From: Herminiimonas sp.
GTDB taxonomy: Bacteria; Pseudomonadota; Gammaproteobacteria; Burkholderiales; Burkholderiaceae
Direction of reading: 5' to 3'
Length of the DNA stretch: 64,000 nucleotides
Assembly (NCBI RefSeq): GCF_030655415.1
Contig: NZ_JAURVN010000014.1
Span: 124,001-188,000 of the forward strand
A program made the position numbers and the translations under genes. Every line of letters starts with the position of its first letter. Within the stretch, counting starts at the first letter, position 1. Positions 8,634 to 16,842 of this stretch are shown here, in pieces. Below the pieces are notes generated by a model that saw only the letters and a list, made by a program, of their open reading frames with translations, did no database searches and was not told where the DNA came from.

Positions 8634-11408
8634 ATGCCCCCCGCCGACCACCAACGTCCTGACCCAGATGCCTTGCTGGCACATGTGCAGGAGCAGGAGC
8701 GTCGCGCTGAACGGGGCAAATTACGCATCTATTTTGGCGCGTCCGCTGGCGTAGGGAAAACCTATGCGATGCTATCTGCCGCGCACCGGATGCAGGCCGA
8801 AGGGCACGATGTGTTGGTCGGCGTTGTGGAAACGCACGGCCGTAGCGAAACCGCAGCTTTGCTAGATGGGCTGGAAGTACTTCCGCGCAAAGAAATTGCC
8901 TATCGCGACAAGACCATCACCGAATTCGATATCGATGCAGCGTTGGCTCGCAAGTCGGCGCTGATTTTGGTAGATGAGCTGGCACATTCGAATGCGCCAG
9001 GTTCACGTCATCCCAAGCGCTGGCAAGACGTGCAAGAGTTGCTGGAGGCTGGCATCGACGTCTTCACCGCGGTCAATGTGCAGCATCTGGAAACTCTGAA
9101 CGATGTAGTAGGTGGCATCACCGGCATACGGGTGGCAGAAACCTTGCCGGATACGGTATTTGATCAAGCCGACGAAGTCGTGCTGGTCGATATTCCCGCC
9201 GATGATTTGCTAGCGCGTCTAAGTGAAGGCAAGGTCTATCAGCCGCAACAGGCGGAACGTGCGTCGCGTAATTTTTTCCGCAAAGGCAATCTGATCGCTT
9301 TGCGCGAGCTGGCCTTGCGCAGAACTGCCGATCGCATAGGCGATGATGTACAAGCATACAGAATAGAAAAATCCATCAATGGTGTCTGGAAAACCGATTC
9401 CGATTTATTGGTGTGCATAGGTCCGCGCCTTGGATGCGAGCATGTGATTCGCAGCGCAGCGCAACTGGCCGGACAGTTGAACGCAGAGTGGCACGCGGTC
9501 TATGTGGAAACGCCGCAATTGCAACGCCTGCCTTCGGCAAGACGCGAACACATACTCAAAACCTTGAAGCTGGCGCAAGACCTTGGTGCGACGACGGCAG
9601 TTCTGTCAGGCAGCGAGATCGCGACTGAAATCGTCAGCTATGCACGGAGCCATAATTTTTCACGGATAGTACTCGGACGTGATCACAGCAAATGGCCGTG
9701 GCAAACCTCGCACCTAAAACGCATCGCGCAGTATGCGCCGGACATTGATCTGATAGAAACCGGTCAGGATGAAAGTAGGGATGCAGCCTCACCGCAGAAT
9801 CTGTCGGAGCGCCGTTCGTTAGTGGACGACAGCGCGAGCGAGCACAAGAATCCGTATTTGCCTTACCTGTGGACGATCGCAGCCTGTGTTTTCACAGCCT
9901 TGCTGGCGACGCCTTTGATGCCGCATCTGGATCTGGCGAATATCGTGATGCTGTTTTTGTTGGCTGAGGTATTGATTGCAGTACGCTTCGGGCGCGGACC
10001 CGCGGTATTGGCTGCATTCCTCAGTGTCGCCGTATTCGATTTCTTCTTTGTCTCACCGCGCTTTTCATTTGCGGTCAGCGATGTGCAATATCTGGTGACG
10101 TTTTCTGTGCTGCTGGTAGTGGGATTAATTGTCGGTCAATTGACTTCAGGATTACGCTTCCAGGCAAAAATCGCAGCGCATAGAGAAGGGCGCGCACGCG
10201 CCTTGTATGAGTTCGCCAGAGAATTATCCGGCGCATTGCAGACCGAACAGATCTTCGAGATTACGCAATCGTTCATCCAAAGGACCTTCCGCGCGAAAGC
10301 TATATTGCTGTTACCAGATGACGCAGCAAAACTGTCCATGCCTACACAAGGTATTGGCAACGTAGATATAAATAAAGACAAGAGCAATAAGGATGTGGCC
10401 GAGCTGGATATCGGCATTGCGCAATGGGCCTTCGATAAAGCGACACCTGCCGGCATGGGTACCGACACGCTGCCGGCCAGTACTTATTTCTATCTGCCGC
10501 TAGTTGCTCCTATGCGTACGCGTGGTGTATTGGCGATTCAACCGGAGAACCGTCGCTGGATTTTGATTCCTGAGCAAAGGCAGCAACTCGATACCTTTGC
10601 TGCGCTGGCTGCAATTGCGCTTGAACGCGTGCATTACATCGAGGTCGCGCAAGATGCGTTGGTGCGTATGGAATCTGAACGCTTACGCAATTCATTATTG
10701 GCTGCGCTGTCGCATGATTTGCGTACGCCGCTGACGTCATTGGTTGGCTTGTCCGAATCGCTGACCATGTCGAAACCGCCGTTGACATTTAGCCAGCAAG
10801 AACTCGCACAAGCCTTGCATGATGAGGCGCTGCGCATGGGTAATCTGGTTTCCAATTTGCTGGATATGGCGCGCATACAAAGCGGCGAAGTCAAACTTAA
10901 TTTGCAATGGCAAGAATTTGAAGAAGTTGTTGGCAGCGCGTTGCGTGCCAGTCAATCCGCGATTGTCCGACACGAGATTAAAACCAGGTTGGCGCAGGAC
11001 TTGCCCTTGGTGCGCTTCGATGCGGTGTTGGTAGAGCGCGTGTTGTGCAACCTGGTCGAGAACGCAGCCAAGTACACACCGGCCGGTTCGCGCATTACCA
11101 TCGTGGCAGAAACCAGCGGGCGCTTTCTGGAAGTTTCAGTCTACGACAACGGACCAGGCTTGCCAGCAGGGCAGGAAGACGCCATCTTTGAAAAATTCAC
11201 ACGCGGTGAGCGCGAATCGGCAACGCCAGGCGTGGGCCTAGGCTTGGCTATTTGTCGCGCTATCGTCGAAGCGCATCAGGGAACGATACGCGCTGCGCAT
11301 TCGCCAGACGGTGGCGCTTCTATCAAATTCACCTTGCCGCTAGGCACGCCACCGGCGATGCCGGACATGGACAAGGATATGGACACTACTTTGGATCACG
11401 CATCATGA
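8634..11408 (+). CDS. kdpD: Sensor histidine kinase KdpD
   Basis: 924-residue membrane sensor kinase of the K+-responsive KdpDE system. Domains in order: the KdpD N-terminal domain with Walker A GASAGVGKT (residues 35-43) and the LVDELAHSNAPGSRH motif; a universal-stress-protein-like domain (about 255-375); four transmembrane helices (about 410-510); a GAF-like region; a dimerisation/phosphoacceptor domain with H694 in SHDLRTPLTSL; and the ATPase domain with NLVENAAKYTP, DNGPGLP and GVGLGLAICRAIV. Length is normal. Its stop overlaps the kdpE start (ATGA at 11405-11408), so the two are translationally coupled. Confidence 0.98.
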   Translation: MPPADHQRPDPDALLAHVQEQERRAERGKLRIYFGASAGVGKTYAMLSAAHRMQAEGHDVLVGVVETHGRSETAALLDGLEVLPRKEIAYRDKTITEFDIDAALARKSALILVDELAHSNAPGSRHPKRWQDVQELLEAGIDVFTAVNVQHLETLNDVVGGITGIRVAETLPDTVFDQADEVVLVDIPADDLLARLSEGKVYQPQQAERASRNFFRKGNLIALRELALRRTADRIGDDVQAYRIEKSINGVWKTDSDLLVCIGPRLGCEHVIRSAAQLAGQLNAEWHAVYVETPQLQRLPSARREHILKTLKLAQDLGATTAVLSGSEIATEIVSYARSHNFSRIVLGRDHSKWPWQTSHLKRIAQYAPDIDLIETGQDESRDAASPQNLSERRSLVDDSASEHKNPYLPYLWTIAACVFTALLATPLMPHLDLANIVMLFLLAEVLIAVRFGRGPAVLAAFLSVAVFDFFFVSPRFSFAVSDVQYLVTFSVLLVVGLIVGQLTSGLRFQAKIAAHREGRARALYEFARELSGALQTEQIFEITQSFIQRTFRAKAILLLPDDAAKLSMPTQGIGNVDINKDKSNKDVAELDIGIAQWAFDKATPAGMGTDTLPASTYFYLPLVAPMRTRGVLAIQPENRRWILIPEQRQQLDTFAALAAIALERVHYIEVAQDALVRMESERLRNSLLAALSHDLRTPLTSLVGLSESLTMSKPPLTFSQQELAQALHDEALRMGNLVSNLLDMARIQSGEVKLNLQWQEFEEVVGSALRASQSAIVRHEIKTRLAQDLPLVRFDAVLVERVLCNLVENAAKYTPAGSRITIVAETSGRFLEVSVYDNGPGLPAGQEDAIFEKFTRGERESATPGVGLGLAICRAIVEAHQGTIRAAHSPDGGASIKFTLPLGTPPAMPDMDKDMDTTLDHAS

Positions 11409-12103
11409 GCGAAGCATTGCCGATTGCATTGCTGGTTGAAGACGAGCCACAAATTCGCCGCTTCGTACGTGCCGCCTTGGAAGAAGAAGGTTGGCAAGTC
11501 TTTGAATCAGAAACGATTAAACGCGGACTGATCGATGCCGGTACGCGCAAGCCGAATTTGATTGTCCTCGATCTCGGTTTGCCAGACGGCGACGGCGTTG
11601 ATTTCATTCTGGATGTACGCAAGTGGTCGTCGGTCCCTATCATCGTACTGTCGGCTCGCGTCAACGAAAGCGATAAGATCAAGGCCCTCGATGCCGGCGC
11701 TGATGATTATTTGAGCAAGCCATTCGGCGTGGGAGAGTTGCTCGCGCGAGTGCGTTCAACAGTACGTCGACATCGCAAGTCAGCGAATGATGAGCAGGAA
11801 GCGATTCAATTCGGCGACGTCAAACTGGATATGAAAGCGCACTTGGTCACCAAGGGTAATCAGATGGTGCATCTGACGCCGACTGAATATCGGCTGTTGA
11901 GCGTGCTGGCAACAAACGCCGGCCGCGTCGTCACGAATCCGCAATTGCTGCGCGAAGTGTGGGGACCATCTCATTCTGAAAGCAGCCACTACCTGCGGAT
12001 TTACATGGGACATTTACGCCAGAAGCTGGAAGACGATCCTGCGCAGCCCAAGTATCTATTGACGGAAACAGCAGTTGGTTATCGTTTGATGTTGCCTTTG
12101 TAA
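11405..12103 (+). CDS. kdpE: Response regulator KdpE
   Basis: 232-residue OmpR/PhoB-type regulator that activates the kdp operon. The receiver domain has the acidic pocket (VEDE near the N-terminus), the phospho-acceptor D56 in VLDLGLPDGD and the K in LSKPFG. The C-terminal winged helix has the LTPTEYRLLSVLA and YLRIYMGHLRQKLE motifs. The frame is open upstream to 11252 inside kdpD, but the ATG at 11405 gives the proper N-terminus and the usual 4-base overlap. Confidence 0.97.
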   Translation: MSEALPIALLVEDEPQIRRFVRAALEEEGWQVFESETIKRGLIDAGTRKPNLIVLDLGLPDGDGVDFILDVRKWSSVPIIVLSARVNESDKIKALDAGADDYLSKPFGVGELLARVRSTVRRHRKSANDEQEAIQFGDVKLDMKAHLVTKGNQMVHLTPTEYRLLSVLATNAGRVVTNPQLLREVWGPSHSESSHYLRIYMGHLRQKLEDDPAQPKYLLTETAVGYRLMLPL

Positions 12104-12128
12104 TTCATGGATGTTGGTCATGAAAAAT

Positions 12129-12157
12129 AAAAATGCCCGCACATTGCGGGCATTTTT
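12129..12157. terminator. Bidirectional intrinsic terminator between kdpE and osmC
   Basis: A 13-bp stem (A-tract plus ATGCCCGCA) with a three-base loop and a T-run on the far side on either strand. It lies between the convergent kdpE (+) and OsmC (-) genes and serves both. Confidence 0.9.
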
Positions 12158-12183
12158 ACAATAATGATTCTTGAGTTACCTAA

Positions 12184-12615
12184 TCAAGTTTCGAGCTTCG
12201 CCGTCAGCGTGATTTCGGCATTGCCTTTGAATAGTTTGGATACAGGACAGCCAACCTTGGCGTCGTTCGCAATCTTTTCGAAACCGGCTTGATCGGTGCC
12301 CGGCACTTTGCCGACCAGATCAAGATGGATTTTGCTGATCGCAAAACCGCCTTCTACTTTGTCCAGTGTGACAGTCGCCGTGGTTTTCAAGCTGTCTGCC
12401 GTTAGCTTCGCTTTACCAAGTTCACCTGACAAGGCCATCGTGAAGCAACCTGCGTGCGCTGCGCCTATCAACTCTTCAGGGTTCGTGCCTGGACCATCTT
12501 CAAAGCGGGCCTTGAAGCCATATGGCGCTTCTTTCAGTACGCCGGTTTCAACCGAAATACTACCGATACCGTCCTTGATGCCGCCTTTCCATGCTGCCGA
12601 TGCTGTTTTATTCAT
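12184..12615 (-). CDS. osmC: OsmC-family peroxiredoxin
   Basis: 143-residue protein of the OsmC/Ohr family, which reduces organic hydroperoxides using two cysteines in the cytoplasm. Both are seen: HAGCFTMALS (peroxidatic) and KVGCPVSKLF (resolving). The NPEELIGAAHAGCF context and the length match OsmC more than Ohr. It is convergent with kdpE and stands as a single gene. A likely ribosome-binding site (AAGGAG, from 12619-12624 on the complement) precedes the ATG at 12615. Confidence 0.92.
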   Translation of the reverse strand: MNKTASAAWKGGIKDGIGSISVETGVLKEAPYGFKARFEDGPGTNPEELIGAAHAGCFTMALSGELGKAKLTADSLKTTATVTLDKVEGGFAISKIHLDLVGKVPGTDQAGFEKIANDAKVGCPVSKLFKGNAEITLTAKLET

Positions 12616-13000
12616 GCGTCACTCCTTGAATGGTTGAGGTTAAAGGTAGAACGCAACAAACTCGATCGGTTCCATCGAATTTTGCGGGAACTATTTATGA
12701 TTAATGCAGAGAAAGAAAAGCCCGCTAATCCTGAAAGCGCACACAAGCAAAAATGTTGGCGCTTGAAAATACAAGCTTAAAAGATTTTTCCGATAGTCAG
12801 AGGCAAATCAATTTGCCTTATGTACGGGCTAACACTAGCAATGCATGGGGTTCTTATCCACGCTGCTTCCAATTAGAGAAAGCGCATTTGTCGCAATGAT
12901 GAAATCTTTAGCTGCGCCAATTTCTATGCTGTTAGGGACTTTGTCCAAAATTATTGAAAGCTATGCTGACTTGCTTAAAAAATACGCCATCCTTGTAAAT
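12616..13000. other. Gene-free stretch of about 385 bases
   Basis: No credible gene. Seen: a small perfect dyad AGGCAAAT-CA-ATTTGCCT (12801-12818) and a short frame from 12845 that runs into the terminator at 13007-13024. That frame faintly resembles a ribosomal-protein-L10-like C-terminus, but it has no ribosome-binding site, so I do not call it. The base composition is more AT-rich than the flanks. Confidence 0.5.
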
Positions 13001-13031
13001 AAAAAAGGCGAACCTCAGTTCGCCCTTTTTA
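13001..13031. terminator. Intrinsic terminator 3' of the Old Yellow Enzyme gene
   Basis: GGCGAAC (13007-13013), loop CTCA, GTTCGCC (13018-13024), flanked by an A-run on one side and a T-run on the other. It works for the minus-strand gene ending at 13033 and could also stop plus-strand transcripts. Confidence 0.85.
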
Positions 13032-13032
13032 T

Positions 13033-14121
13033 TTAATAACGCTCTAACCAATGCGCGTACGGCGCTGGCAACGTCCACGATGCGTGCTCGACCTTGAGTT
13101 CTTTCGCCGCAAAATAGGCCCAGTGCGGATTGGCCAGATGCGCGCGTCCAACCATGACGATGTCGAGTTGCTGGTCTTTGACGACGCGTTCGGCGATCTC
13201 TGGCGTGCCAAAACCCCACGCTGATGAGACTGGTACATCTGCTTCGCGGCGCACGCGTTCGGCGATAGGGCCTAGGAACGCTGGTCCCCATGGAATCGAG
13301 GTTTCTGGAATCGTAAAGCCGATGCTGACACTAATCATGTCCATGCCGGCTTTTTTGAAATCTTTGACCAAGCCGATTGATTCCAACAGTGTTTGTTCGT
13401 CGCGACCATCGTATTCCAGGACGCCAAAGCGCACTGTCAACGGCAGGTTTTCTGGCCAGACTTCACGCACTGCTTTTAAAGTTTCCAGCAGAAAGCGCGC
13501 GCGGTTCTCGACGCTGCCACCATAGATGTCGTCGCGATGGTTTGAGTGCTCAGAAAAGAAGCTCTGCGCCAGATAGCCGTGTGCAAAATGCAGTTCCAGC
13601 CATTCAAAACCGACGTCGCGTGCACGCACTGCGGCATCGACGAAGTTTTGACGTACGCGTGCAATGTCGTCCAGCGTCATCGCGCGTGGCGTTTTTGGCA
13701 AACCTTTGCCAAAAGCGATAGCCGAGGGCGCAATGGTTTCCCAACCGCGTGCATCATCAGCTGCGATATGATCGTCGCCTTCCCACGGACGATTCGCGCT
13801 GGCTTTGCGACCTGCGTGAGCGATCTGTATGCCAGGTACTGAACCCGCTGACTTGATGGCTTGCACGATAGGCACAAATGCTTGCGCCAGTTCGTCGTTC
13901 CAGATGCCGGTGCATCCTGGTGTAATTCTGCTTTCTGGCGCAACTGCAGTTGCCTCGACGATGACTAATCCAGCTCCACCACGCGCCATGCTGGCATAGT
14001 GCGATAGATGCCAATCATTGACTTGGCCGTCGATGGCCATGTATTGACACATAGGCGGGACGGCAATGCGATTGCGTAGAGTTACGTCTTTAAGTTTGTA
14101 GGGCTGGAAGAGTGCGGACAT
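13033..14121 (-). CDS. NADH:flavin oxidoreductase, Old Yellow Enzyme family (YqjM/NamA-like)
   Basis: 362-residue FMN-dependent ene-reductase acting on electrophilic alkenes or xenobiotics in the cytoplasm. The whole TIM barrel is present: RNRIAVPPMCQY with the YqjM-class active-site Cys, the HAGRKAS motif, ELHFAHGYLAQSFFSEHSN with the substrate-binding His/His region, and the C-terminal phosphate-binding VMVGRAHLANP. The open frame extends to 14241, but the ATG at 14121 gives the normal N-terminus (MSALFQPYKLKDVTLRNR) and has AAGG upstream. It is divergent from an ArsR-type regulator, with a dyad between them, so it is probably that regulator's target. Confidence 0.93.
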   Translation of the reverse strand: MSALFQPYKLKDVTLRNRIAVPPMCQYMAIDGQVNDWHLSHYASMARGGAGLVIVEATAVAPESRITPGCTGIWNDELAQAFVPIVQAIKSAGSVPGIQIAHAGRKASANRPWEGDDHIAADDARGWETIAPSAIAFGKGLPKTPRAMTLDDIARVRQNFVDAAVRARDVGFEWLELHFAHGYLAQSFFSEHSNHRDDIYGGSVENRARFLLETLKAVREVWPENLPLTVRFGVLEYDGRDEQTLLESIGLVKDFKKAGMDMISVSIGFTIPETSIPWGPAFLGPIAERVRREADVPVSSAWGFGTPEIAERVVKDQQLDIVMVGRAHLANPHWAYFAAKELKVEHASWTLPAPYAHWLERY

Positions 14122-14154
14122 GGCGACCTTATAAAATTGGTAAGATTGATTCGT

Positions 14155-14176
14155 TAGTTCGAATATATACGAACTA
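14155..14176. promoter_or_regulatory. Dyad operator between OYE gene and arsR-type gene
   Basis: Perfect 7-bp arms TAGTTCG / CGAACTA (14155-14161 and 14170-14176) separated by the eight bases AATATATA. It lies in the 79-base divergent intergenic region, as expected for an ArsR-family winged-helix repressor that controls itself and the reductase gene. Confidence 0.7.
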
Positions 14177-14200
14177 TGGAATAAGTATAGCGCAAAGTGT

Positions 14201-14518
14201 ATGATGTTGCTCATGCGCCCCTTTAAACATCCCGCCGCCAATGAGTTATCTCTCGAACGCGTGCTTTACGCTTTGAGCGATTCGATCCGTCTGGACATCG
14301 TTCGGCATTTGTCTCGTGTGGATGCCGCGTCCTGCGGCGAGCTGGATGGTGGCCGACCAAAATCCACCGTATCGCATCACTTCAAGGTTTTGCGTGAGGC
14401 TGGTCTGGTGTGTACAGAAAACACCGGCACCATGCACATGAATGCACTTAGACGTGCTGATATCGAAAGTCGATTTCCAGGACTATTGGATGCAATCCTG
14501 GCGCAGCATGGTTCTTGA
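14201..14518 (+). CDS. ArsR-family transcriptional regulator
   Basis: 105-residue winged-helix repressor. The sequence LYALSDSIRLDIVRHL followed by the recognition helix STVSHHFKVLREAGLV is typical of the ArsR/SmtB fold. The metal-binding ELCVC motif of arsenic sensors is absent, and the only cysteines (SCGEL and LVCTE) are not in that arrangement. It therefore probably senses an organic effector or redox state rather than arsenite. It is divergent from the Old Yellow Enzyme gene, with a dyad operator between them. Start uncertain: ATG 14201 or ATG 14213, neither with a good ribosome-binding site. Confidence 0.85.
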   Translation: MMLLMRPFKHPAANELSLERVLYALSDSIRLDIVRHLSRVDAASCGELDGGRPKSTVSHHFKVLREAGLVCTENTGTMHMNALRRADIESRFPGLLDAILAQHGS

Positions 14519-14556
14519 ATTGTTGGAGTCGGCTTGATCGGTTTAGATGAAAACTA

Positions 14557-14613
14557 GTCACGCATAAGTTCACTTGGCTGGCAGCACTTCGTCAGCTACT
14601 ACGCATGCGTGAC
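14557..14613. other. Long-range inverted repeat in convergent intergenic gap
   Basis: GTCACGCAT (14557-14565) and ATGCGTGAC (14605-14613) are exact reverse complements 39 bases apart, between the convergent arsR-type and map genes. Possibly a shared 3'-end structure. There is no clear T-tract on the plus side. Confidence 0.4.
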
Positions 14614-14628
14614 ATTGTTTTGTTTGTA

Positions 14629-15426
14629 TCAAGCGACGAGCGGGGAATACTCTCCAACTCCATCCGGCCAATGCGTTAATACTTCAAAGCCGGTTTCCGT
14701 AACTGCAACCATGTGCTCCCATTGCGCAGACAGAGAGTGGTCCTTGGTAACGACGGTCCATCCATCCGGCATTTCTTTCGAATGTCGTTTGCCCGCGTTA
14801 ATCATCGGTTCAATCGTGAATACCATTCCCGTTTGCAGCGGCATGCCTGCACCCGGCTGACCGTAGTGAAGTATCTGCAGATCCTCGTGATAGATCTTGC
14901 CGATACCGTGACCGCAATACTCGCGAACCACGCTGAAGCCTTCCTTCTGCGCGACCGATTGAATCGCATAACCGATATCGCCCAAAGTTGCGCCCGGCTT
15001 GACGGCGAGGATACCTGCGCGCATCGCTTCGTAAGTTGTATTGACCAGACGTTTTGCCAAGATGCTGGGCTGGCCGACGAAATACATGCGGCTGGTATCG
15101 CCGTGCCATCCATCTTTGGTTAAGGCGACGTCGATATTGATGATGTCGCCATCCTTCAATGGTTTGTCGGAAGGGATGCCATGACAGATGACGTGATTGA
15201 CCGAGGTGCAAATCGTTTTCGGATAGCCGTGATAGCCGATATTGATCGGCACCGATTCAAGTGCATCAACGATGTAGTCGTGGCATAGCTTGTCGAGCTG
15301 ATTGGACGTGACGCCGGGTCTGACGTGGTCGGCAATCATGGTGAGAACTTGTGCCGCCAAGGCACCTGACTTCCGCAACATCGCAATGTCGGAAAGTGTT
15401 TTGATTTCGACTTCTGTGACCATCAT
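14629..15426 (-). CDS. map: Type I methionine aminopeptidase
   Basis: 265-residue metalloprotease that removes N-terminal methionine from nascent proteins. The five metal ligands are in recognisable motifs: INIDVALTKDGWHGDTSR (two Asp), EYCGHGIGKIYHE (His), MVFTIEPM (Glu) and AQWEHMVAVTETG (Glu). CTSVNHVICHGIP is also typical. The start ATGATG at 15426/15423 overlaps the stop of the ParD-like gene by four bases, so the two are translationally coupled. It is not in the ribosomal rpsB-tsf context usual for the housekeeping map, so it may be a paralogue. Confidence 0.95.
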   Translation of the reverse strand: MMVTEVEIKTLSDIAMLRKSGALAAQVLTMIADHVRPGVTSNQLDKLCHDYIVDALESVPINIGYHGYPKTICTSVNHVICHGIPSDKPLKDGDIINIDVALTKDGWHGDTSRMYFVGQPSILAKRLVNTTYEAMRAGILAVKPGATLGDIGYAIQSVAQKEGFSVVREYCGHGIGKIYHEDLQILHYGQPGAGMPLQTGMVFTIEPMINAGKRHSKEMPDGWTVVTKDHSLSAQWEHMVAVTETGFEVLTHWPDGVGEYSPLVA

Positions 15427-15650
15427 GCTTTCTCAAGTGACAGGGTGATTTCTTGGGGCGATTCAGCAGCCTGCTGCTCGGCCTCTCTCAGTTTTTGGCA
15501 GATCTCGTTATAACAAAGCCCTGGATTCAGCTCGGCCATCATGCCGACGCGCAGCCAGTGTTCGGCTTGCGAATTGATCGAGCGACTCATTGCGCCGCTG
15601 CTGAGACGCAGATTTACATGCATCTGTTCAGTGATTTTGACGATACCCAT
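15423..15650 (-). CDS. ParD-like antitoxin-family protein coupled to map
   Basis: 75-residue protein beginning at ATG 15650 (MGIVKITEQMHVNLRLSS). An N-terminal strand followed by NLRLSSGAMSRSINSQAEHWLRVG has the ribbon-helix-helix look of the ParD_like family, and the C-terminal half is acidic and helical (YNEICQKLREAEQQAAE), like an antitoxin's toxin-binding tail. The open frame upstream to 15728 is not protein-like. No ParE-type toxin is present; the coupled downstream gene is a methionine aminopeptidase. A dyad at 15672-15688 sits just upstream and could be its autoregulatory operator. Confidence 0.8.
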   Translation of the reverse strand: MGIVKITEQMHVNLRLSSGAMSRSINSQAEHWLRVGMMAELNPGLCYNEICQKLREAEQQAAESPQEITLSLEKA

Positions 15651-15671
15651 ATTATGACTCTTTATATAAAG

Positions 15672-15688
15672 CGTATACGAAACGTATA
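15672..15688. promoter_or_regulatory. Candidate operator of the ParD-like/map operon
   Basis: TATACG-AAA-CGTATA is a perfect dyad (15674-15688), and CGTATACG (15672-15679) is itself palindromic, so there are overlapping CGTATA half-sites. It lies 22 bases upstream of the ParD-like ATG, a usual position for ribbon-helix-helix autoregulation. Confidence 0.5.
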
Positions 15689-15871
15689 TTAGCAGGAAGG
15701 CGATCGAAATGTTATTGCTGCGCTTCACGAAGAGCTGAAATTAGGCGTTTTTGGGGCGATAAAAGGTCGTTGTGCTCTACAAAACTCTAGACAAGGAATT
15801 TTCTGGCTTCGCAGAAGGCGCTTATAAAGAACAGCGCGGTGCACAATTTTCTGTAGCGGATATTTAATATG

Positions 15872-15905
15872 GTAGAGTTAGCTACTTAAATGTAGAGATT
15901 GATAC
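15872..15905 (+). promoter_or_regulatory. Direct repeats upstream of chrB
   Basis: Two 14-base sites, GTAGAGTTAGCTAC (15872-15885) and GTAGAGATTGATAC (15892-15905), match at 11 of 14 positions with a 20-base period, ending four bases before the chrB ATG. This is a plausible binding site for the chromate-sensing repressor ChrB. No ribosome-binding site is visible between them and the start. Confidence 0.5.
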
Positions 15906-15909
15906 TTAT

Positions 15910-16842
15910 ATGAAGTGGATTCTACTGGTTCTGACTTTGCCCACCGAAAACGCCACTGCGCGTATGAGGGCATGGCGGGCGCTCAAAACTTCCGGCGCTG
16001 CTGTATTGCGCGATGGCGTATATCTATTGCCGGAACAAGGTAAAGGCAAAGCAACGTTATCCGAGATCGCCGAAGACATAGACAAGAACGGCGGCACCAC
16101 ATATCTGCTGGAAACCAACGCCGACCAAGAAGCCTATGCCAGCTTGTTTGATCGCTCCGAAGAGTTTGCAGAATTGTTGGAGGCGATTGCACGAAGTCGC
16201 GCCAAGCTTAACGACGATACCGCGGCAGAAATGCTTAAGCAGGCACGAAAGTTACGCAAGACCTTTGATCAATTAGCCGTTATCGATTTCTTTTCCAGTG
16301 AATCGCAGAAGCAGGCGAGTGCGGCTTTATCGGAATTAGAAAGCGCAGCAATTCGAACAATGTCGCCGGACGAGCCACATTCATTTGCAGGAGAAATTCC
16401 ACGTTTGTCGCTGGCTGATTATCGCGGCCGTATCTGGGCGACGCGTGCACGTCCGTGGATGGATAGGTTGGCAAGTGCCTGGTTGATTCGCCGCTTTATC
16501 GATGCGGATGCGCAGATCTTGTGGCTGGCTGCGCCCGCTGATTGTCCGGCTGATGCCCTGGGATTTGATTTTGACGGCGCACAGTTTTCTCATGTTGGCG
16601 CCAAAGTCACATTCGAAACCTTGTTAGCCAGCTTCGGTCTGGAATCTGCTGCGCTGACAAGACTCGGCGGCATCGTGCATTTTATTGATGCTGGTGGCAT
16701 ACAGCCATCGGAAGCCAGCGGTATCGAAAAAGTATTAGCGGGCATACGCTCAACGGTCAGCGATGACGATCAACTGTTAACCATCGCCTCAGGCATCTTT
16801 GATGCGCTGATAGCCAGTTTTGAACAGGATATTTCCGCGTGA
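15910..16842 (+). CDS. chrB: Chromate resistance protein ChrB
   Basis: 310-residue two-part protein: an N-terminal region (about 1-130, starting MKWILLVLTLPTENATARMRAWRALK) and a C-terminal ChrB domain with RIWATRARPWMDRLASAWLIRRFIDADAQ and an H...DAGG motif. ChrB homologues act as chromate-responsive regulators of the chr operon, and a chromate-reducing role has also been proposed. Its stop overlaps the GTG start of chrA, giving a coupled pair. The near-perfect direct repeats just upstream suggest autoregulation. Confidence 0.92.
   Translation: MKWILLVLTLPTENATARMRAWRALKTSGAAVLRDGVYLLPEQGKGKATLSEIAEDIDKNGGTTYLLETNADQEAYASLFDRSEEFAELLEAIARSRAKLNDDTAAEMLKQARKLRKTFDQLAVIDFFSSESQKQASAALSELESAAIRTMSPDEPHSFAGEIPRLSLADYRGRIWATRARPWMDRLASAWLIRRFIDADAQILWLAAPADCPADALGFDFDGAQFSHVGAKVTFETLLASFGLESAALTRLGGIVHFIDAGGIQPSEASGIEKVLAGIRSTVSDDDQLLTIASGIFDALIASFEQDISA

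Noticed and set aside
11252..11404. Upstream extension of kdpE
   Set aside because: The ATG at 11405 gives the conserved receiver N-terminus and the standard four-base overlap with kdpD.
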